DNA of 64,000 nucleotides from the NCBI GenBank assembly GCA_963969495.1, contig OZ018326.1, forward strand, positions 179,159,497 to 179,223,496, given 5' to 3'. The position numbers were made by a program, and so were the translations under genes. The stretch is from Ceratothoa steindachneri (Eukaryota; Arthropoda; Malacostraca; Isopoda; Cymothoidae). Under the pieces are notes generated by a model that saw only the letters and a program-made list of their open reading frames with translations, had not been told where the DNA came from and made no database searches. How positions within the stretch are numbered: the stretch's first letter is position 1; every line of letters begins with the position of its first letter. Below are positions 45,601 through 57,454 of the stretch, piece by piece.

Positions 45601-48600
45601 AAAGCCTAGTGGACCTGGCGTCACGAAGGCTTGAACCTTGGCACTCAAGGGATATTGTCCTTCTTCTGGACAAGTGATGGTGGATCTCGAGGTCGAGGGC
45701 CCTTTGGTGCACAAGGTGAGACTGGACCGTAGTGATGTATCGCGAAGAAAATCTGGATCTCTAATCTGATCTTAGTGGTAAAGTTTCCAAATAAATAGTC
45801 GGGACATCCCCTTGGCGTGGGGGACAATGGAGTGGGGGCTTCGAGGGAATGCACAGCCGAGCCTGAGAACAATACCTTATCTGCCCATAAGCCTAACTCA
45901 ATCTGGCGAGGTCGGTGCATGGGGCGACGGGGGAAGATAAACCTCCTTGTTTAAACATTGACTCAGGTGGCTGCGATAAGGCGCCCGGCTTCAAATCGAA
46001 GATGCACGTGGGTAGCATCGTGGTTTTAAATAACATGTGATAGTGGTTGAAATTAAGCGGCCTCAACCCGTTCTATCTCAGACTGCCATTCTTCAAATGG
46101 GTAAAACGGGAGCCGATACTGTTCAATGGGTTAATTGAAAAATAAGCAAAATAAAATGGGTGAGCCTGGTGTTGCGTACACACTCTTCAGAAATTACATC
46201 AAAGCTATTTCTGTACTAGCGGGGTTGATTGGCATTTTCTTTGTTTAGGTTAGGTTAGGTTAATTTTTGTATCTATGTCACTATTCAGTGATCATTCGCT
46301 CACTAATTTCCATCACTAGCACAATTCTTCAAATGGGCTTCAACTGGGCCACTAATTCTTCAAATGATTCAAATGAGGCCGCTATTTTTCTAAAGCTCCT
46401 CATTTTTTTCTTATTTAGAGTGAAAACCAAAGAGGGCATCACCTGAAGAAAGTTGTAAGGGCATTTGGATCGGGAGGGTACGAACTGCAGGCGTTGAGGG
46501 CCAGGATAGCATGTCATCGTTCAGATGTCAGCTGCAGAATGGTTTTCGTGATATTATTAACCCGAAGAGAGACACAAGTGTGGACATTGAGTAGAGAGAA
46601 GCAAACATTCTATTGATTTAAAAGACTTTTTGTGTCTGGAATTTTGTTCATATTTTGGCCAGGCACCCCCTCCCTCCTTTTAAATCCTCTGCTGATTCTA
46701 TATCATCTAAAGCCATGAAGTTGTTAGATACTAAATTAGATGAAATTATACAATAAACTGCACTTTAACATCAGGGTTCATGGCCATTGTTCGCAATTAT
46801 TACTTGCAAGTGTGGAAGTTATTCCAATCGATTGGTTTTGTGGCATTCAAGAGAAATCTGAGCCAATTTTTCCAATACATCTGCCCTTAGATCGACGATA
46901 TTTGCTATTTTTTTTTCGATGTTTCTTGATTGAAACTCAAAAATTATCAATGGGATAAAAATCATGGGAAATATTCTGCCCTTCGCTAATATTAAGCTTC
47001 TTTAGAAGCCATTCCGCCGTGCGTCCGAGGTCAGTGACCTATTGAATCCAAAATTTCAACACTGTCTTCCGTGATCGAACAGACATCAAGATGTTATTGG
47101 CAAAAATCATCTTGTAATGTTCTCTAATTCTTGAAATTTTAAATGATTTCCATTTTTCCATTAATATCTGCACTAAAGCATTGTAGAATTAAAAGCGAAT
47201 AATTATATTTTTGTTTCAGCTGAACACAGAATATAGTTCTAAATTAAATTGGCTAATCAATATGTTATTTTGGGTCAAGCTTGAAATAAGTACAGCATTC
47301 ATCGTTGTATTTAAAAAAAAAAGGTAAACATTACGATCGGCAGCACGACCGATGGGACGTAAACTATTTCGTCCGTGTTCCAATATGTTTCCCCTTTTTG
47401 GAGTAAATTCAAGGGGACTGCTCGTGGGGGGTTTAAACACTGCAGGGGGGCCCCCTACGATGATCCTGAGTTTCAATCAATTGGGCGAGGATTGGGGGGC
47501 ACAGCCCCCCAGTATAGTTAAAATTGTTTATAGAATAATGTTCTAACGTTTTTTTGTTACGGTTTTATTTAACCAAACGCGCTGAATATGCATCCGTGGG
47601 TCAACGAAAGATGCACGCAAAAAAAAAAAGCTTTTTCGGGCGCGCCGCCGATCTTCATGTTTACCAAAAAAAAATCCATTTTACCAATATTCATCCCCCT
47701 CCTAACCAAAAAAGAACGGACAAAAGAAAGAATACAAATAAATGAGTGAGGACTATTTCGTCGATGATGTACCCTATACATGTGCAAAAGATGTTTGATT
47801 TATTGATTTAGACATTTCTTTCCAAGAACACTGACATTAACGCAAAAAACGCGCTTGATAAATTAAATTATTGCAGCAAAAAGATATTTACAAACAGGAA
47901 AAGCGAGGACAAATTTCTTTATCAAAAATAATAAAAATAAGAGTAAAAACTCATAATTTGTTCCGCTTTGTCCGACTGTTAATTCTTGTTCTTAAGCCAG
48001 TGAGATAATTGCTTCACTCCGGCTGTTTCTTCCGACTGATTCAAAACGACGATTATATAAGAAAATGTTTGCATATTTATCACATACCGTTCGCATACAG
48101 GCTCTTAAATCGGGCGTCCCAGTGGGAACGAAAGTTTCAACGATTTTAGACATTTCCATTAATTCCCGTCAGTCAACAAACTCGGATGGATAGTTTTGTA
48201 AAAGTTAAATGCCTTCTCAGAGACGCTTTGAGGTGAGTTCAGTCCTAAATTATCCCGTTAGTTGGAAGAGTTAGTTGTAGAAAGGGGTGAAAGATGATTC
48301 GAATTTTTGAAAATGTTTTAAAGTTTGATCAGAAGAATGAATCTTAAAAGAGGCTGCAAATGCAGTCTGAAAGGGATTTGGTTGTCACCGATGAAAGTCC
48401 TGGTGTCAACAACTCATTTTAAACCCTTTCTTTGTTTGTGTTGCGATCTTGTCAAATGATCGCCTAAGATCACTGCTCTTGTCACCCACGGTGCAAAATG
48501 AAGAACAAGACAGCGTTTCTTTTACCTTTCGCCTCACCCTTAATTCCCTTGATTATGTATCTCTATCATCAATGAACATAATTTCTTCAAAACTACACCC

Positions 48601-49534
48601 CCATCTACTTATAACACAATAAAATGGTACGATGCGCACTTTTCTATTTCATCAGTGTTCAAGTGTACCCCACGCCGGTACAGATTCAGTTTACCCCGGA
48701 CAACATCCTTCTCTCCTAAGTTTGATATTCCGAATTCAATACATGAACCATCCGCAGAACACCGTTGTAATAAAAGACTACAAAGATCTCTTCTTAAGGT
48801 AGTCTTTTACATATTTCAAAGTTAGTTGAGAATGTTAATATGTAGACCGCCACTCCACTCCATATATTTAGGAACCTCCCTCGCTATCATGTATTTTGTG
48901 CAGGTGGAATGCAAATGGACTAAATGTCGAAGGAAGAAATGAAGGATTCTTAACTTAAAAACGCTCGCATGTGGAAAATAAGGCCAAGTTTAGCTCATAT
49001 TTATTTTTTTAGCAAAATTATAACGAAACACAACGAGGGCGTCTTCATCAGGAAGTGTTCGAAAAGTTTCAATAGGTGGTGAAGTTAGTGGAAGTAAAAT
49101 GCGTAGACTGTATAAAGTCAAAGTAGTTAAAAGTGAAGATTAATAGGGGGGCTGAGAGCTTGGGTGCAGCAACTCTCACAAACCAGTTCCGGTTCCGCAT
49201 TGATTATAGAGGTTGGCCAAAAAGTATGGCTACCCTTTAGAACTGATTAACATTATTGAAATATATTTAAGAAATGAAATAATGTTTCTGTGTATTACAA
49301 TATATTATTTGCAACCTTTATTGGTGTAATTAGGGAAGATGTAATGTAGCAAAAATCCTCTTTTTAGAAACATTGTTATGATATTTTTTTTCAATAGCAG
49401 TGTGACAATTTGAAGCCCTGTAGATCTCACATATGAATATCTGTTTTGATTATTTATCTAAATGGAAACTAAAATAAATAATCTACACTACCGCGGTTGA
49501 CACCTGCATCTGGTCCAAACATACTATTTTTGTA
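45601..49534. other. No recognisable gene
   Basis: Mixed sequence with only short unrelated frames. It holds one inverted-repeat pair at 47323-47665 and three copies of TTAGG at 46244-46262. Nothing else is supportable. Confidence 0.5.
47323..47665. repeat. Inverted-repeat pair, possible MITE
   Basis: GGTAAACATTACGATCGGC at 47323 is matched on the opposite strand by GGTAAACATGAAGATCGGC ending at 47665. Both arms lie beside A-runs and enclose about 300 bp, including a G/C-run-rich stretch at 47430-47510. I could not identify target duplications. Confidence 0.5.
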
Positions 49535-50936
49535 TTGGGTTGAGGAATAAGTTCTTGCGGTTTTATCAAATTTATTCATTACCATTAATTTTTTTAGAAA
49601 AACTTTATTTTAAATTGATAACAATATGCAATTTAATCAATAATATATTCTCCGTTGTTATTTACGACTTCTTCCCAACGTTCAACTAGTTTTTCGATGC
49701 CTCTGCAATCAAAATCTCTGTATTTTGACTTGAAGAATTTGTCTAACCAAGTTTTTAATTCCACATCAGTATTGAACGAAACGCCGCACAAATTGTTGGA
49801 GAGCGATCGGAACAGATGCAAATCCGATGGAGCCAAGTCTGGCAAATATGAAGAAGGATGCGGCAGAATTTCCCAATTAAGTGTTTGGATAGCGTCTTTT
49901 GTCATATTAGCAATGTGAGGACTAGCATTGTAGTGTTGCAGAAAGACTCCATAACGTCGATGGGTCGCTTTTCACGAATAGCTTCAGCGAGTCGATACAT
50001 TTGTTGAACATAGAGTTCTGCATTGACAATCTCGTTGTTCGCAAGGAGCTCATAAATAATGATGCCTTCACAATCCCACCACACATACAACATCGTTTTT
50101 CGTGGACGACGTCCTTGCTTTAATCGCGAAAGTGTTTTTTTTTATTGGGGCTAAGCCATTGTTTTCGATGGTTCATGTTGACATAAACACACCACTTTTC
50201 GTGGCCAGTGATGATGCGGTGAAGAAATCTGCCCTTATATCCACGAGTAGTCTTGTGATGAGCAAGCAAACCTGCGGCAATCGTGGAGCGTTAGAGTTTG
50301 TTGTTTTCGCTCAAAGCATGCGGAACCCATGTACCGAGTTTTTTAATTTTCCCCATCGAATGAAGGTGATTCACTACAGTTTCTGATCACACGACAATTG
50401 TACAGCCAATTCTCTAATCGATTGACGAGGATTTTCATGAGGAAGGTCGTTCAATCGATCTTCATCCAACTTAATGGGGTGACCAGAACGTTCTTCGTCA
50501 TTAAGATTGAAATGAGCGTTTTTGAAACGTGAAAACCACCATTGAGCTGTCCTTTCTGATAAAGCATTTTTTCCGTACACAGCACAAATATCGCGACGAA
50601 CTTTGGCTGCGTTTGCATTGTTAGCGTCTCGATTGAAAATAAATAACAAGTGTCGAAAATGCGCCTTTCTTTCAACTTGAAATTCCATTTTGAGGGTACA
50701 GAACAAAAATTAAATAAACACAACTTTTAAATAAACCGCAATGACTTATTACTCAACTTCAAGACGTAGCCTAAGCAAAAGCCTAATAGTCTACGCTGTT
50801 AAGCGACGTAGCCTAACCTTTGCAAATTTTGCTCTCATTATTTATTATTGTTTCTTAATATGTGCACAAATCACGTCAACAAAACTTAAATCAACACAAC
50901 ATTAAAAAAAACGCAAGAACTTATTCCTCAACCTAA
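49535..50936 (-). mobile_element. Mariner element with TA target duplication and terminal repeats
   Basis: Left end TTGGGTTGAGGAATAAGTTC at 49535 and right end, inverted, TTAGGTTGAGGAATAAGTTC ending at 50936, each flanked by TA (49533-49534 and 50937-50938). It contains a minus-strand transposase. A second copy of the right end lies inside at about 50733-50757 (CGCAATGACTTATTACTCAAC), 49 bp beyond the transposase start, so the outer 180 bp looks like an added or duplicated end. Confidence 0.92.
49633..50688 (-). pseudogene. Mariner transposase, catalytically dead
   Basis: Start chosen at the Met at 50688 (MEFQVERKAHFRHLL), stop at 49633-49635. The span of about 350 codons is the usual mariner length. 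The N-terminal helix-turn-helix is well kept: TAQWWFSRFKNAHFNL and ERSGHPIK (50500-50580). WVPHALSEN (about 50310-50335) matches the WVPHEL motif. First catalytic box reads TGHEKW, with His at 50201-50203 where Asp is expected. Second box reads QHYNA, with Tyr at 49930-49932 instead of Asp. The third box YLPDLAPSDLHLF (about 49813-49850) keeps its Asp. The frame is also shifted near 50370, 50100 and 49930. DD34D mariner family; two of three catalytic residues are lost. Confidence 0.92.
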
Positions 50937-50938
50937 TA

Positions 50939-52048
50939 CGTTAAATGGTTTATCCTGTGATTCGTAACCATAATAAAACTAATGAAACATCAGGTTCCTC
51001 GAGAATTAATTTCATTTATTAAACTAAAAATATTGAACAAAACCCGAAATTAATTCGAGGACGCCCTAAAATTTGATTTTTTATCGCCGTGTCACTGAGC
51101 TCTCAAATTCGAGTATTTTTAAAACTCGGTTTGTAAATAGAGAGAAATATAAATTATCCCTGAGAGTTCTACCAAATCGTTCATTTCGGCATCAAAAGAA
51201 ATTAAATTAAAGCTAATAAGACGCCTTGAATTCTGATGGATGAAAAAGTAAAGTTGCGTGGTAAAGATGTAATATACCCAACCCTGATTCTAAAATTCCA
51301 CCATGATTCAAAATCTCCAACAATTTTAGTTTCCACCTTATTATCCCGTGAAAATGTAATTTACACCAAAGGTAAAACTACCTGTCAATTATACCACCGA
51401 GCTTTACAAAAGGCCTTGTGTTCCTTACGACGAAAAACATTCCAGAGAGTTACGCGTCCATCAGCCTGACTCCGACACCCAAAGTAGCATTCTCTTTAGG
51501 CTCCTCTATAGTACACCTTCTATCCTTTCTTTTTATACTAACTTTACCTTCCTTACAAACTACTTCGAAAGTTTCCCGGTCAAGATTCTTCTGCTTCGCA
51601 AATTTTCATTCACCTATGATAATTAATAAGAGTAATTCAGAAGCAGATGCGCTCGTTAGTTTTCTCGTTTTATAAGAGAAAATACACATACGCGTTCAAT
51701 GATATCTAGTAATAGACCAGAACGTTTTATCAATTTTCTCTGGTGGATTAATTATACACTCACCGGACTGATGGTAGCTATTTATATCTATAGGATGCTC
51801 GTTCTGTTTCTGCGGCCACAACGTTGTTCGCTCAAAACACTGGCCTGCGTTTTTTCAAAGGTCAGACGTTTTCCAACTGATTTAGAATCATTTTTGCTGA
51901 ATTTAAGAACATAATTAGTTTTCTTTGGTCAGGTCTGGTTTTTAAGATATGCTCAATTTATATTAGAACGTATATTCCAAAATAGCGTTATTATCTAACC
52001 GTTTATTACTTATGGTGAGTAACCATATATAACCTGGTGAATTCATCT
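50939..52048. other. No recognisable gene
   Basis: Plus-strand frames at 51236-51469 and 51418-51675 are unmatched. No repeats noted. Confidence 0.45.
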
Positions 52049-52213
52049 TTTCAGTCTTACTTTGCATTACAATGGATTGTACGTGTAAGCAAACACGGAT
52101 TTGTGAAAAAGGCACATCATGCTTACTTTGGAGTAAAACTAGAGGACCTGGATAAGCCATTTGCTTCACATATTTGCTGTAAAATATGTGTGGAAAATTT
52201 ATGGGATTGGAGT
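52049..52213 (+). pseudogene. N-terminal fragment of a second repeated invertebrate protein
   Basis: Within the open frame at 52037-52279, the segment FVKKAHHAYFGVKLEDLDKP, then SHICCKICVENLWDW and SNKKSKS, matches the Cys-containing N-terminal part of a multi-copy uncharacterised protein known to me from many invertebrates. There the pattern is VKKAYxxYFGCKxGDQDKxWAPHxCCxxC. Similarity stops at about 52213. The C-terminal half of the same family lies on the same strand at 57455-58545. Function unknown; probably mobile-element associated. Confidence 0.6.
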
Positions 52214-53756
52214 AATAAGAAAAGCAAGAGTGTCGTAGAGTCGAACGTCGACCCTAGCCGAGGATTGACTCTGCGGTGACGCGGGAAGGAAGCACACTAG
52301 AAATTGGGATAAAGATCCCCGTGCGAGAGTTAAATAATCAAAATCGAGTTCGGTTGCCCTAAGTAATCAATTCATAGAGGTTCTGGGCTTAGAGAAACTA
52401 ATTGTAGAAAAATAACTTTACTATATACAAAGAAAATATTATTAGCAATAGTAAATAAATGACAATAAATAAGATGAGACCTGGGGTACCAAATTGGAGG
52501 GGAGGGGGGATACAACTGACTCGACGGGGACGAGAGTCCGAGAGAGGCTGTACGATGATTGCTTCCAGGGAAAGTGGGAGAGTGCAAATATCGGGGAGAC
52601 TCACGTAAAGCCTAATTGACTGGAGGCTTTGGAGACGACGAGAAAGCGGGGCGCTACAAAGTTCCACTTGCAAAATTCCTTCTTCTTTAACCTTGCTGAT
52701 AAATGAACGATAGAGTACTCCAGACGAGAACAAAGTCGATTCCCGAGTGATAGATGCCTGTCCGTGTCTATCGTCTGTCGGGCGGGAACTCTGGCCTCAG
52801 GTACGAGCGAGGGCGGGTAGAGAGGTGACGCGTTGTGTTCGTAGCTGGAAGCCGTTGGGAGGCGAAGTATGGCGTACGAGACTGTACGTGGCTGCTAACC
52901 AAGACGGGGCTGTATAGTACTAATTTCTCAAAGCTTTTCCTAAAGTATTTATACCGCCTCGAGGAAAGCGGGTCGCCAGAGGCCCAAAAAATGAGGACGG
53001 GGATCTCACTAGACTTGGCGCGCCAAGGGAGGGGATATTCTCGGCGAGCATCACTGGCTTGCGCGAAAGTCCTCGACGCCGTAGGTCTGGCACCGATCAG
53101 GCGATGTAACAGGGCAGAATGGGAACCCAACACGGTTCACACGGCCGCGTGACATTCTTGAAGCTGCTCCTTGGGTTCGACTGTCCGAACATTCTTGATA
53201 AGAACGCTGGGGCCATCCAACCGCGTGAAATTCTCGCTGCTACCTTTGGGATGTCTGGGCATGCAGGTGCATCTTTTTCAGGCACCACGGATAGACGTTG
53301 GGTTCTAGGTGTGGAGGGGGTAACTTTCTTTCTCTATCATCTCCTTCCCTCTCAAGATGGAGCTTCCAAGGGAAGTGACATCAGACTAATATATGGTATT
53401 TACATGGCTAAATTTGCAATAGGGACACAAATACAAAAGGGATAGTACTGGGTACTCTGCACAAAAATAATTCAAATAAAGGGGACTCGGGAAATGCTCA
53501 GTATTCCTATTACCGAACAATATCAAGCAAAAAAATAATAATATTAATAATACAATAACAAACAGGAATAGTTATCAATAGCCGGGGTCAATATAGTCTC
53601 GATAACCAGGCACTTACATACAAGGATATTAAAAAAAAGCTCCCACAATAAAAAAGGTAAATACGAACAGGAGAACTCATCAAAAATATATACACAATAA
53701 AAAATAAATAATGGCAGATATTCTTATAAGGCATTACACAAAACTACAAGAATTAT
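52214..53756 (-). other. Probable LTR or 3' region of the Gypsy remnant, unresolved
   Basis: Lies between the N-terminal fragment above and the RNase H end of the minus-strand Gypsy element. Frames here (for example 52398-52733 minus, 52835-53152 plus) match nothing. A terminal repeat is expected in this position, but I could not find its partner right of 57000, so the LTR call is inference. Confidence 0.35.
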
Positions 53757-54080
53757 TCAGAAATATCCACAAAAGGAATCCAGGGGATTTCTGCTTAAGC
53801 TGTCCGCCAGGCAATTCTAGGAACCCTTAATGTATACAATTTTAAATTGGAATTCTTAGAGACAGGGGCTCCACATCATGAGGCGACCATTATTGTTCTT
53901 AACGTTGTGTAGATAAGAGAGGAGTATATGGTTAGTCTCGAAAATGTGCAAATTTTGATCGATAAGGGGAATCAGAATTCCCATCTTCAATAGCTTGTCT
54001 TCCTCCTCATTGAACGTTTTTCTTAACGAAGAGGTTCCTGGGTGGTGAGCTGAATATTGTGCTCAAACTGGGCATCACAA
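53757..54080 (-). pseudogene. Gypsy RT start fused in frame to RNase H end
   Basis: One frame reads FNEEEDKLLKMGILIP, which is the start of a Gypsy RT (usually followed by IRPSxSP). It goes straight into LIDQNLHIFETNHILLSYLH and VKNNNGRL, MMWSPCL, EFQFKIVYIKGS, NCLADSLSRNPL, which is the RNase H C-terminal region (normal ending VADxLSR). The join lies near 53960-53980. Roughly the whole RT palm and most of RNase H are missing, yet the frame is kept across the join. Two stops occur later in the RNase H part. Confidence 0.8.
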
Positions 54081-54149
54081 CCAGGTGTATCCGTGATTTC
54101 ATTGGTGAATTGGGTGAGTAGCGCTTGCAACTTGGTCTTCTGGCGGATC

Positions 54150-55390
54150 GGAAGCTAAGGGTTTATACTCAACTCGGTGGATTGGAAATCGGGGGTATCT
54201 GGCAAGAAGTGAGGAGGATATTCTACGTCTTGTTCCACGCAGGCTACTTGTACCACGAGCAAGGGGTCAAGCGGGTAATTGGACTCCAAGGCGGATTCTT
54301 CGTCCAGGGCTACAAGTTGGTTGGCACAAGTGCGTTGATGGTACATTTTAAACATGTTCACGTGGAATAACTTAGTGCTAGACGGGGTTTGGATCAAGTA
54401 GGCGACGGGACCGCGCCTCTCGTTTATTGTTAAAGGGTCCTTCCATTGGCTCAAAACTTTGTTGTTCTCCGCGGGGAGTAGTAAAAGGACTTCGTCACCG
54501 GGTTCGAATTTTAGTTCTTTGGGACTTACACTTTAAGTAGGTTTTATACTTTCCCAAGTTTGTCTCGGCGTTCTGATGCGCGATCTCTGCGCACTTTTCT
54601 AACCTTGCCTCAGGTCTAGGAGTTAAGCGTAGGAGGATTGAATCTCCTGGTTCATTTTCAAATTGGAGAAGAGCTCCTTTAGAATCTTGAGGGGCCCTCT
54701 AACTTACGTCCATAAAGAAGCTAAAATGGGGCAAAACCTGAGGTGAGATGGGGAATTTCCCGGTATGCGAAAAGGGCTACGGGAAAGAAACGGTGCCATT
54801 CTCGGGGTTGTTCGGCGCACAGTTTCTTGAGGATGGATTTGAGGGAGATGTTGAGCCTCTCACACATCCCGTTACCAGCTGGGTGAAAAGGGGTGGTAAA
54901 AAGGGGTTTATCATCAGGAGCTTGCCGACGTACTCCATCAGTTACGACGTGAATTGGTGGCAGCGATCAGACAGGAATACCTTAGGTAATCCAATGCGAG
55001 AGAAGATGAAGAATAAAGCTTCCAGGCAGTAGATGCTGTATATATTCTTCAACACCACGGCCTCGGAGAACCTGGTGGCAAAAATCCACTAAAGTTAACA
55101 TGTGACTGTGACCTTCACTCGATGGAGAGGGGGGGTTATCGGACCGATAAGATCAATTGCGACACGGAAAAACGGCTCTGAGATTAGGTGTCCTCTCTGC
55201 AACGGTGCGGGGCTAAACTCGCCCGTTTACTGCAGTAGCGAAGGATTTCTTCATGGGCGCCTGGCCAATTAAAATATTTGAAGATCTTCTGGGTGGTCTT
55301 CGTGTGGCTAAAATGGGCTGAAAATAGGATGTCATGTGCAGTGGTTAAAATGTCACCAACATGAGAACGCGGAACACACAATACTCGCGT
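54150..55390 (-). pseudogene. Gypsy integrase
   Basis: HHCC zinc-binding region at about 55381-55215: VCVPRSHVGDILTTAHD, HFSHTKTTQKIFKYFNWPG, ILRYCS. Core near 55180-54720: DLIGPI (first Asp), then in another frame GIPKVFLSDRCHQF (second Asp), PFHPAGNGMCERLN (Glu) and FAYREIPHLTSGFAPF. The C-terminal module at 54454-54155 has RRGPVAYLIQTPSSTKLFHV, a chromo-like or GPY-type tail. All three catalytic acids are visible but in different frames. Confidence 0.85.
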
Positions 55391-55444
55391 TAGGGGTTTA
55401 CCTTTTTCTGAGCACGCACGGTAAAGTAAGCCGTCCCTAACTTG

Positions 55445-56128
55445 CTAGATCACCTTGTCTCCTCGGGTAGCTTCTTGCTCTTTTAACTGGGCCTTAGCCC
55501 ACGGACGTTGGAGGGAATCGCTGTTCTTCTGGTTCCTTGCGAAGTCTTCAGTCATGACTTCCTTGAATTCTGAAGAACGTGAGGTTTCTAGGGGTGAGAG
55601 CATCTGCGAATCTTTTACCACTTGCAAACGGGTAACCACAGGTTGAGCCACGGAGCTGGGGAAGACCCGTGGGCACTGACCAATGAGGACGGAGCAGAAT
55701 TTAATGGGGGCTGCTACCATTTCTGCCCAACCAGTGAAGTACACACAATCGATGTAGCACTTAACGATGGGGAACCGATTGGCGCGCCCCTTGTAGTCGT
55801 GCACGACGGCGAAATTATTATGGTCCGGGGCTACTGGAGGAAGCAACTTGTCCGAGACCACTATGCAAGTTCCCCCGGTATCGCTTACAAGAGTGGAGAT
55901 ACGGCAGCATTTAATCGTTCCGGATTCGAAATTAAGGCCTCCAGGGGTATTCTTATCAAACAAGAAGTTTACCTGGTGGCCGCCGGGACTTGAGGTGCTC
56001 AGAGGAGAATAAGATTCCGATGGTGTTGACGGAGGCGCAGACGTGGCACAGATCTGGTGCACCTGGTGAGAAGAGTTATTCCTGAACTGAGAGTTCTGGG
56101 GGCAGTTCGTTTTCACGTGGCCCTCCAC
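55445..56128 (-). pseudogene. Gypsy nucleocapsid-protease and integrase linker
   Basis: The 227-codon frame starts within the zinc knuckle (CFSCGVEGHVKTNC, CX2CX4HX4C, just upstream in frame). It continues through a Ser/Pro-rich spacer to an aspartic protease with the catalytic box SDTGGTCIVVSDKLLPPV at about 55905-55850 (DTG motif). Then FAVVHDYKGRANRFPIVKCY and LIGQCPRVF complete the protease fold. The last 60 residues (FARNQKNSDSLQRPWAKAQL) resemble the linker that precedes Gypsy integrase zinc fingers. It is the longest intact frame of this element. Confidence 0.82.
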
Positions 56129-56299
56129 ACCACAGGAAAAACAAATGATGTGTCTCCTGGGGAAAGACGACGTAGGAGGGTCTGAAGAGAACGGTTTTAC
56201 ATCCCGGTGTTAGGACGAAAAGAGTGGTTTCGGTTTCGATGGCCCAGTTACCTTGGCAAACTTTTTTCACTTTTGCAGGATGAATTTACCTTTGTTTGG

Positions 56300-56960
56300 C
56301 TTAGGTTTTGGGGAAAATGGGGCCGTTTTCTTCCCTTTTTTCAGATAAAGGTTGTGGCTTGCTGAATAAATATCGGTCTCTTCTGTGCACTTCTTGAATG
56401 TGAGGCTCCACCGGTCTTTTACAAAGATCTGATTTCGGCCGGAAGTGCAGCCAACAACTGGTCTCTCAGGAATAAGTCAACGAGAGCATCGTAGTCATGC
56501 AGGATTTTAGAAACATCGAGCCAAAAGTTGAGGTGATGCTGGAGGGTGTACCCAAACTGACGGTATGTTTGGTCTGGATGAAGGCGGGCATGTCTGAATT
56601 TGGATCGGTAAAAGTCTGAGGTCATGTTATATGCCGCCAGTAACTCCGATTTTAAGGTCGAATAATCAATTTTTGCCTCCGAGGGGATTGATATGAATAT
56701 ATCTTTCTCTGAGTTGGGAATTTAGCAAGGGCAACAATTGAGCCACTCCATCTGCCTCGATATCACAATGGTTGATTTCGAAGATTTTCTCGAAGTAGAT
56801 TAAGAAGGCTCCAAAATTCTTCCCTTCCTTAAAAACTGGAAGCTTAAGAGACGCGGTAGGGGGAGCTTCGAACCTCGAGCTGGTGGACAGCGTCCCGTTC
56901 CTGGTCCTACTCTTTTCAAGTTCATGGAGGCGGATTCATTCTCTTTCTCGTTCGACTAAC
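56300..56960 (-). pseudogene. Gypsy gag (SCAN-like capsid part)
   Basis: Pieces in several frames: FISIPSEAKIDYSTLKSELL (about 56690-56630), YNMTSDFYRSKFRHARLHPD, QTYRQFGYTLQHHLNFWLDV, YDALVDLFLRDQLLAALP. The pattern resembles SCAN/capsid domains of Gmr1-like gag proteins, in which a Q-T-Y block is followed by DALVDLxLRxQ. The N-terminal start is not clear. Stops and shifts present. Confidence 0.75.
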
Positions 56961-57454
56961 TTTCAGGAAAAGCACCACAAATGAGGGGGGCATTATTTAG
57001 ATGCCCAGCGGGAGTGCTGGTAGGCTTTGGCGGACCTACGATTCTTCACTTAAAAAAAAACCACAGCGATAATTATTTCGCACGGTGCGAATTCTTAATT
57101 ATACTCGAAATATTCACTCTGGAATTTTGCGAAAGCCTGTGCTGCCTAATACGCAACGAAGAAAACGACAAACACAATACAAAAAAAGAAATAAGATTAA
57201 CTCCTTTACAATACGACAGACGTTTTATGAGGCCTGAAAAGGGTTAAAGTTTCACACGATCACAAAATCTAATACAAAATACGCCCACAAAAGGGAAAAT
57301 GGGAAGTGGGTAAGGTATTTTCTACAGTTTATAAAACCAGAACCTTTAATATACAAGAATAACAACCTTTAGAATCTGTCACAGGTCTAAAAGAAATGAG
57401 ATCAGTTCCTGCGGGTGACCATAAAAGCCTGACACCAGAATTATATAATATAGA
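56961..57454. other. No gene; 5' flank of the Gypsy remnant
   Basis: Where the 5' LTR would be expected for the minus-strand element, I find no copy of sequence from 52214-53756. An 88-codon plus-strand frame (56981-57247) is unmatched. Confidence 0.35.

Larger units (their letters stand above)
53757..56960 (-). mobile_element. Ty3/Gypsy remnant with Gmr1-like domain order
   Basis: Minus-strand coding order is gag (about 56960-56400), CCHC knuckle (about 56145-56104), protease (about 55960), integrase zinc finger and core (about 55390-54150), then the start of RT joined to the end of RNase H (about 54040-53757). In most Ty3/Gypsy elements integrase is last; integrase before RT is the hallmark of the Gmr1 group. 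Most of RT is deleted. The stop is at 53757-53759. Frameshifts and stops throughout. Confidence 0.82.

Noticed and set aside
45329..45677. Open frames across the 45.3-45.6 kb repeats
   Set aside because: They arise from the tandem units; no conserved protein pattern and both strands are open.
46244..46262. Three TTAGG copies, the arthropod telomere motif
   Set aside because: Only three units; easily chance. It is weakly consistent with an arthropod but not evidence of a telomeric site.
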